Shown: one piece after another, positions 16,486 to 18,984 of the stretch | How the letters are laid out: the number at the start of each line of letters is the position of its first letter | How positions within the stretch are numbered: the first letter of the stretch is position 1 | Assembly: GCA_945872805.1 (NCBI GenBank) | Contig: CAMCBE010000006.1 | Coordinates: 1-18,984, forward strand | Reading direction: 5' to 3' | Source: Chitinophaga pinensis | Lineage (GTDB): Bacteria; Bacteroidota; Bacteroidia; Chitinophagales; Chitinophagaceae | DNA length: 18,984 nucleotides | Made by a program: the position numbers and the translations under genes | Notes under the pieces: model-generated | Told to the model about the DNA's origin: nothing | What the model saw: the letters and a program-made list of their open reading frames with translations, nothing else | Database searches by the model: none

Positions 16486-16513
16486 CAAATGTAAGCACTC
16501 TCCGGTATGTCAA
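16486..16513 (-). promoter_or_regulatory. Promoter for the outer-membrane protein gene
   Basis: On the minus strand TACATTTG (16486-16493) matches the TAnnTTTG -7 consensus. TTGACA (16508-16513) lies upstream, leaving 17 bp from the TTG to the -7 box. The ATG at 16452 would have a leader of about 27 nt. The -33 part abuts the end of the tandem tRNA-derived repeat, so the array stops just short of the promoter. Confidence 0.55.
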
Positions 16514-16525
16514 TGACAGCTTCTG

Positions 16526-16600
16526 TGGTGTGGGCCGGGATCCCCTCTTATCGCGGGCAGGCCTGCCGGCCGGCAGGCAGGGAACAGGCGACACAGATGT
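16526..16600 (-). pseudogene. tRNA-Phe 3' fragment A (interrupted)
   Basis: The acceptor 3' strand, T-stem 3' half and discriminator are identical to the intact tRNA (from 16526). A 40-odd-bp insert containing an 18-bp palindrome then splits the T-loop, followed by a degenerate T-stem and variable loop. The anticodon arm, D arm and 5' acceptor strand are absent. Confidence 0.75.
16561..16578. repeat. GC-rich palindrome in unit A
   Basis: GCCTGCCGGCCGGCAGGC is a perfect 18-bp palindrome. It shares the CTGCC/GGCAG core with the palindrome in unit B but has a different centre and a longer left flank containing TCGCGGGCAG. Confidence 0.85.
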
Positions 16601-16623
16601 TACAAATAATATTCACCAACCCC

Positions 16624-16654
16624 AAAAACAAAAAACCCCGGCATTTCGCCAGGG
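16624..16654 (-). terminator. Intrinsic terminator T2 (repeat of T1)
   Basis: On the minus strand CCCTGGC (16648-16654) pairs with GCCGGGG (16636-16642) around GAAAT. The stem has seven pairs including one T-G, and is followed by a T-rich tract TTTTTTGTTTTT (16635-16624). It is an exact copy of T1, brought by the tandem duplication. Confidence 0.8.
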
Positions 16655-16660
16655 CTTCTG

Positions 16661-16714
16661 TGGTGTGGGCCGGGATCCCTGCCTGCCGGCAGGCAGGGAA
16701 CAGGCGACGCACAT
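16661..16714 (-). pseudogene. tRNA-Phe 3' fragment B (interrupted)
   Basis: It has the same structure as fragment A: intact 3' acceptor strand and T-stem half from 16661, a palindrome at 16676-16699 in the T-loop, then a degenerate T-stem and variable loop. It cannot fold as a tRNA. Confidence 0.75.
16676..16699. repeat. GC-rich palindrome inserted in the T-loop of the pseudo-tRNA
   Basis: A perfect 24-bp palindrome with core CCTGCCTGCCGGCAGGCAGG sits between bases that are contiguous in the intact tRNA T-loop. From memory, palindromes of this CTGCCTGCC/GGCAGGCAG type recur in many environmental Bacteroidota genomes and produce spurious LPAGRQAG-like translations. It is best read as a small REP-like mobile or repetitive unit. 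Confidence 0.85.
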
Positions 16715-16739
16715 GTTACAAATAATATTCACCAACCCC

Positions 16740-16770
16740 AAAAACAAAAAACCCCGGCATTTCGCCAGGG
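16740..16770 (-). terminator. Intrinsic terminator T1 of tRNA-Phe
   Basis: Seven bases after the mature tRNA 3' end, CCCTGGC (16764-16770, minus strand) pairs with GCCGGGG (16752-16758). It is followed by TTTTTTGTTTTT (16751-16740). This is a well-formed rho-independent terminator for the tRNA transcript. Confidence 0.85.
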
Positions 16771-16776
16771 CTTCTG

Positions 16777-16849
16777 TGGTGTGGGCCGGGATCGAACCGG
16801 CGACACATGGATTTTCAGTCCATTGCTCTACCGACTGAGCTACCGCACC
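16777..16849 (-). tRNA. tRNA-Phe(GAA)
   Basis: Read on the minus strand, the 73-nt molecule has acceptor GGTGCGG, T8 A9, D-stem GCTC/GAGC, anticodon stem ATGGA/TCCAT with loop CTGAAAA (anticodon GAA), a five-base variable loop, T-stem GCCGG/CCGGC with loop TTCGATC, acceptor CCACACC and discriminator A. CCA is not encoded. Six acceptor pairs are canonical, but position 5-68 is C against A, a mismatch. All other stems pair fully. Upstream is a TATATTTG -7 element and a small leader hairpin; downstream is terminator T1. The 3' strand CCACACC is also found in both degenerate copies, so it is not a recent change. Confidence 0.95.
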
Positions 16850-16854
16850 ATTTC

Positions 16855-16880
16855 CCCGCTTTCGCGGGACTGCAAATATA
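16855..16880 (-). promoter_or_regulatory. tRNA-Phe promoter element and GNRA leader hairpin
   Basis: On the minus strand TATATTTG (16873-16880) fits the TAnnTTTG consensus, about 24 bp before the mature tRNA 5' end. Between them CCCGC-GAAA-GCGGG (16855-16868) forms a five-pair hairpin with a GAAA tetraloop in the transcribed 5' leader, probably removed by RNase P. No well-spaced -33 element was found. Confidence 0.5.
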
Positions 16881-17051
16881 ATTGAAGAGGGGCAAATGAC
16901 AAAATTAATGAGCAATCTACCCCAACTACAGAAGTTCAATCTCATTCATCAGAAAAACAACTCGATTTAGTTTCCCGGATTTACAAATTGATGAAACTCT
17001 TTGTATATTGTAAACTACTTTGATGCTAATATAATATTAAACCGATTCAAC

Positions 17052-18719
17052 ATGCCATCTTCAAATCATTTCGACGCTATTGTAGTAGGATCAGGCATCT
17101 CCGGCGGCTGGGCAGCTAAAGAACTTACTGAACACGGACTAAAAACATTGCTCCTTGAACGTGGCCGTAATGTTGAACATATAAAAGACTATACCGATAC
17201 TGAAAAAGACCCCTGGGAGCTTGAACACCATAACAATAAAACCCAGGAAGATCAAAAGAACTCGCCCATCCAAAGCAAGTGCTATGCGTACAATGAAGTA
17301 TCGAAAAAATTCTTCGTAAACGACGTCGAAAACCCATACACTCAGGTAAAACCATTCGATTGGATTCGTGGAAACCACGTCGGCGGCCGCTCGCTCATGT
17401 GGGGTCGCCAATGCTATCGTTGGAGCGACCTCGACTTTGAAGCGAATGCAAAAGATGGTCATGGCACAGATTGGCCAATCCGATACAAAGACATCGCACC
17501 TTGGTATAGCTATGTAGAAAAATTCGCAGGTATAAGCGGTTCAAAAGACGGACTTACCCATCTACCTGACGGTGAATTCCTACCCGCTATGGAAATGAAC
17601 TGCCTTGAACAACTGGTTGCTCAAAACCTAAAAACCAAAATGGGTAGGCCAATGATTATTGGTCGGGCCGCTAACCATACAGCTAAAATAGGAACAAGAG
17701 GACCTTGTCAGTTTCGTAACAAATGCCACGAAGGATGCCCTTTTGGCGGGTATTTTAGCTCCAATTCAGCTACACTTCCTGCAGCTGCAGCAACCGGTAA
17801 CCTCACATTAAGACCAAACGCCATCACAACTGAAGTACTATACGATAAAGAAACTGGTCGCGCTAAAGGTGTTCGCATCCTCGATGCCGAAACCAACAAG
17901 ACGGAAGAATATTTCGCTAAAATCGTATTCCTCAATGCATCAACGTTGGGCACTACTCAGATTTTATTAAATTCTGTATCAGATGCCTTCCCGAATGGGT
18001 TTGGTAATAGCAGCGAACAAGTTGGACATAACCTGATGGACCACCACTATGGAGTTGGGGCCTATGGAGATTATGATGGATTTCAGGATAAATACACCTT
18101 CGGACGCAGACCAAACGGAATCTACGTTCCACGGTTCCGAAACCTCGATGGGGGCTCTTCAGCAGGTTACGTTCGTGGATTCGGATACCAAGGCGGGGCA
18201 TCAAGAAATAGTGCTACGTCAGATGAAATCGGCGTTGAATTAAAAGAAAGTGTCACCGAACCAGGCAATTGGTCAATGGCCTGGGGCTCATGGGGTGAAC
18301 ATCTTCCTTATTATGAAAATAAAGCAACCTTAAATAAGGATAAAAAAGACAAGTGGGGTCTGCCAACACTTGATATCGATTGCGAATTCAAAGAGAACGA
18401 AATGAAAATGCGCGTCGATATGAAAAGTAGTGCTGCAGAAATGCTCGATGCAGCTGGTATCAAAAATGTAAAAACCTACGACAACATGCCTGCCCCAGGA
18501 TTCTGTATCCATGAAATGGGAACAGCACGCATGGGAAATGATCCTAAAACGTCAGTACTGAACAAATGGAACCAAATGCATGATGCAAAAAATGTATTCA
18601 TCACCGATGGATCAGCTATGTCATCATCAGCATGCCAAAACCCATCTGTTACCTATATGGCATTAACCGCAAGAGCAGTTGATTTTGCTGTGAGTGAGTT
18701 GAAGAAGGGCAATTTATAA
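17052..18719 (+). CDS. GMC family FAD-dependent oxidoreductase
   Basis: A 555-residue flavoenzyme from the chosen start; the frame continues 17 codons upstream to 17001, but the FAD-binding strand FDAIVVGSGISGGWAA (7-22) should be near the N-terminus. The dinucleotide motif GSGISG (13-18) is followed by LLLERGR (34-40). The C-terminal GMC signature is GFCIHEMGTARMG (about 483-495), with His487 and Asn530 (CQNPSVTYMA) as the catalytic pair, so it should oxidise an alcohol such as a sugar hydroxyl. Three cysteines, GPCQFRNKCHEGCPFGG (Cys219, Cys225, Cys229), resemble the Fe-S-associated region of bacterial FAD glucose dehydrogenases. No signal peptide is seen. Relatives are often paired with a small gluconate-2-dehydrogenase subunit 3 protein and a cytochrome, neither of which is in the window. 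A hairpin repeat follows the stop at once. Confidence 0.92.
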   Translation: MPSSNHFDAIVVGSGISGGWAAKELTEHGLKTLLLERGRNVEHIKDYTDTEKDPWELEHHNNKTQEDQKNSPIQSKCYAYNEVSKKFFVNDVENPYTQVKPFDWIRGNHVGGRSLMWGRQCYRWSDLDFEANAKDGHGTDWPIRYKDIAPWYSYVEKFAGISGSKDGLTHLPDGEFLPAMEMNCLEQLVAQNLKTKMGRPMIIGRAANHTAKIGTRGPCQFRNKCHEGCPFGGYFSSNSATLPAAAATGNLTLRPNAITTEVLYDKETGRAKGVRILDAETNKTEEYFAKIVFLNASTLGTTQILLNSVSDAFPNGFGNSSEQVGHNLMDHHYGVGAYGDYDGFQDKYTFGRRPNGIYVPRFRNLDGGSSAGYVRGFGYQGGASRNSATSDEIGVELKESVTEPGNWSMAWGSWGEHLPYYENKATLNKDKKDKWGLPTLDIDCEFKENEMKMRVDMKSSAAEMLDAAGIKNVKTYDNMPAPGFCIHEMGTARMGNDPKTSVLNKWNQMHDAKNVFITDGSAMSSSACQNPSVTYMALTARAVDFAVSELKKGNL

Positions 18720-18724
18720 GAGGC

Positions 18725-18863
18725 TAGACATTAGAGGCTAGACATTAGTAGTTAGATGTGAGGCGTGAGTTTTTATATTCGTTATCAATTTTATTTTGCT
18801 TAAATATTTTTGTATTTACCCACTACTCACATCTAACTACTAATGTCTAGCCTCTAATGTCTA
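18725..18863. repeat. Inverted repeat with 38-bp perfect arms
   Basis: The left arm (18725-18762) and right arm (18826-18863) are perfect reverse complements over 38 bp, with a 63-bp AT-rich loop. The left arm begins six bases after the GMC stop codon and is preceded by one more 14-bp unit AGAGGCTAGACATT, which is directly repeated (18719-18732 and 18733-18746). The right arm carries the matching AATGTCTAGCCTCT. The right arm includes the ATG of the permease gene. Similar TAGACATTAG-type repeats are, from memory, frequent in Bacteroidota intergenic regions. There is no adjacent transposase. Confidence 0.92.
18805..18812 (+). promoter_or_regulatory. Possible -7 element in the inverted-repeat loop
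   Basis: TATTTTTG fits TAnnTTTG and lies about 45 bp before the permease ATG. A transcript starting after it would contain only the right arm. No -33 element at the proper distance was seen, and the region is AT-rich, so a chance match is possible. Confidence 0.3.
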
Positions 18864-18984
18864 ATACCTCAGTTCCCAACTCTCCTCAATACAAACTTTC
18901 CTTCCTCTCCTGCCTTGGCATCGTCATCGGGTCTGTAATCGGAAGTGGAATTTTTGTAGTTCCCTCGATCATGATCAATACACT
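18857..18984 (+). CDS. APC-superfamily amino acid permease, N-terminal part
   Basis: The first 42 codons of a gene that continues beyond the window. After a short polar N-terminus (MSNTSVPNSPQYK) comes LSFLSCLGIVIGSVIGSGIF, the first membrane segment of amino acid/polyamine/organocation permeases. The broken helix GSVIGSGIF is the conserved substrate-binding turn. The ATG at 18857 is the only plausible start: an in-frame TAG lies at 18848-18850, and no other start precedes the first helix. No Shine-Dalgarno is present, and the start codon lies inside the right arm of a long inverted repeat. Expected role is proton- or sodium-coupled amino acid uptake; the specific substrate is unknown. Confidence 0.82.
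   Translation, partial: MSNTSVPNSPQYKLSFLSCLGIVIGSVIGSGIFVVPSIMINT

Larger units (their letters stand above)
16520..16770 (-). repeat. Two tandem degenerate copies of tRNA-Phe 3' half plus terminator
   Basis: Unit A (16520-16654, 135 bp) and unit B (16655-16770, 116 bp) are direct repeats. The same opening bases recur at 16771, where they form the 3' end of the intact tRNA-Phe. In minus-strand order each unit is a tRNA-Phe 3' portion from the variable loop onward, interrupted in the T-loop by a GC-rich palindrome, then the tRNA trailer. The intact tRNA's own terminator lies in the right end of unit B and a second terminator in the right end of unit A. A and B differ by palindrome length (19 bp) and about two bases in the roughly 70-bp right part. 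Both share a two-base insertion absent from the real tRNA, so one copy gave rise to the other after degeneration. Confidence 0.9.

Noticed and set aside
16520..16770. CRISPR-like array
   Set aside because: There are only two long direct units, with no unique spacers and no cas genes. The units are recognisable tRNA-Phe fragments.
16507..16838. Open frames on both strands over the repeat array with LPAGRQAG-like translations
   Set aside because: They are translations of the GC-rich palindrome, tRNA and terminators. The repeated bases fully explain them.
16520..16849. Integrative element attachment sites at tRNA-Phe
   Set aside because: The tRNA 3' ends are only 116-135 bp apart with no integrase or cargo between. 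The duplicated block also includes terminator and downstream bases, which better fits tandem duplication; a relic cannot be fully excluded.

Overview
The window is an AT-rich stretch of a Bacteroidota chromosome, probably from the Chitinophagaceae or a related environmental lineage. The evidence is a TonB-dependent receptor with an N-terminal carboxypeptidase-regulatory-like domain, a DUF5107-TPR protein, starts mostly lacking a strong Shine-Dalgarno, and promoter-like TAnnTTTG (-7) elements upstream of several genes. It reads as ordinary accessory chromosome with a glycan or sugar flavour. There is no phage, plasmid or complete insertion sequence.

Layout. At 0.1-1.5 kb there is a Tat-exported Gfo/Idh/MocA oxidoreductase. 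At 1.5-2.1 kb, on the minus strand, a C-terminal scrap of a carotenoid oxygenase lies beside a DUF2141 secreted protein. At 2.2-4.6 kb is an orphan TonB-dependent receptor without SusD, convergent with a DUF5009/NagX-like membrane acyltransferase (4.7-5.9 kb). At 5.95-6.9 kb there is a small plus-strand operon: a lipoprotein, a 5'(3')-deoxyribonucleotidase overlapping it by ATGA, and a 64-residue unknown. At 6.9-11.3 kb, on the minus strand, lie a DUF5107-TPR protein and then a fold-type I PLP enzyme of the isopenicillin-N-epimerase type. These diverge from a plus-strand group at 11.5-14.3 kb: a sulfatase, an unknown secreted protein and a DUF2975 membrane protein. At 14.3-15.7 kb a SOUL haem-binding-like gene sits among gene debris: a 55-bp duplicate of the DUF2975 3' region and a DUF3050 remnant. 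At 15.7-16.5 kb there is an outer-membrane 'phenol MetA degradation'-type protein on the minus strand. At 16.5-16.9 kb an intact tRNA-Phe is followed by two tandem degenerate copies of its 3' half plus terminator, each interrupted by a GC-rich palindrome. At 17.05-18.7 kb lies a GMC oxidoreductase, followed by a 38-bp-arm inverted repeat whose right arm contains the start codon of an APC-family permease that runs off the window.

How the genes fit together. The oxidoreductases (Gfo/Idh/MocA, GMC), the sulfatase, the NagX-like acyltransferase, the receptor and the DUF5107 protein are the usual toolkit of a polysaccharide- or glycoside-feeding Bacteroidota, but they are scattered on both strands and do not form a classical PUL. 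The clearest unusual structure is non-coding: the tRNA-Phe pseudo-repeat array and the hairpin that swallows the permease start. Both can be read directly in the bases. The mechanisms proposed for them are inference.
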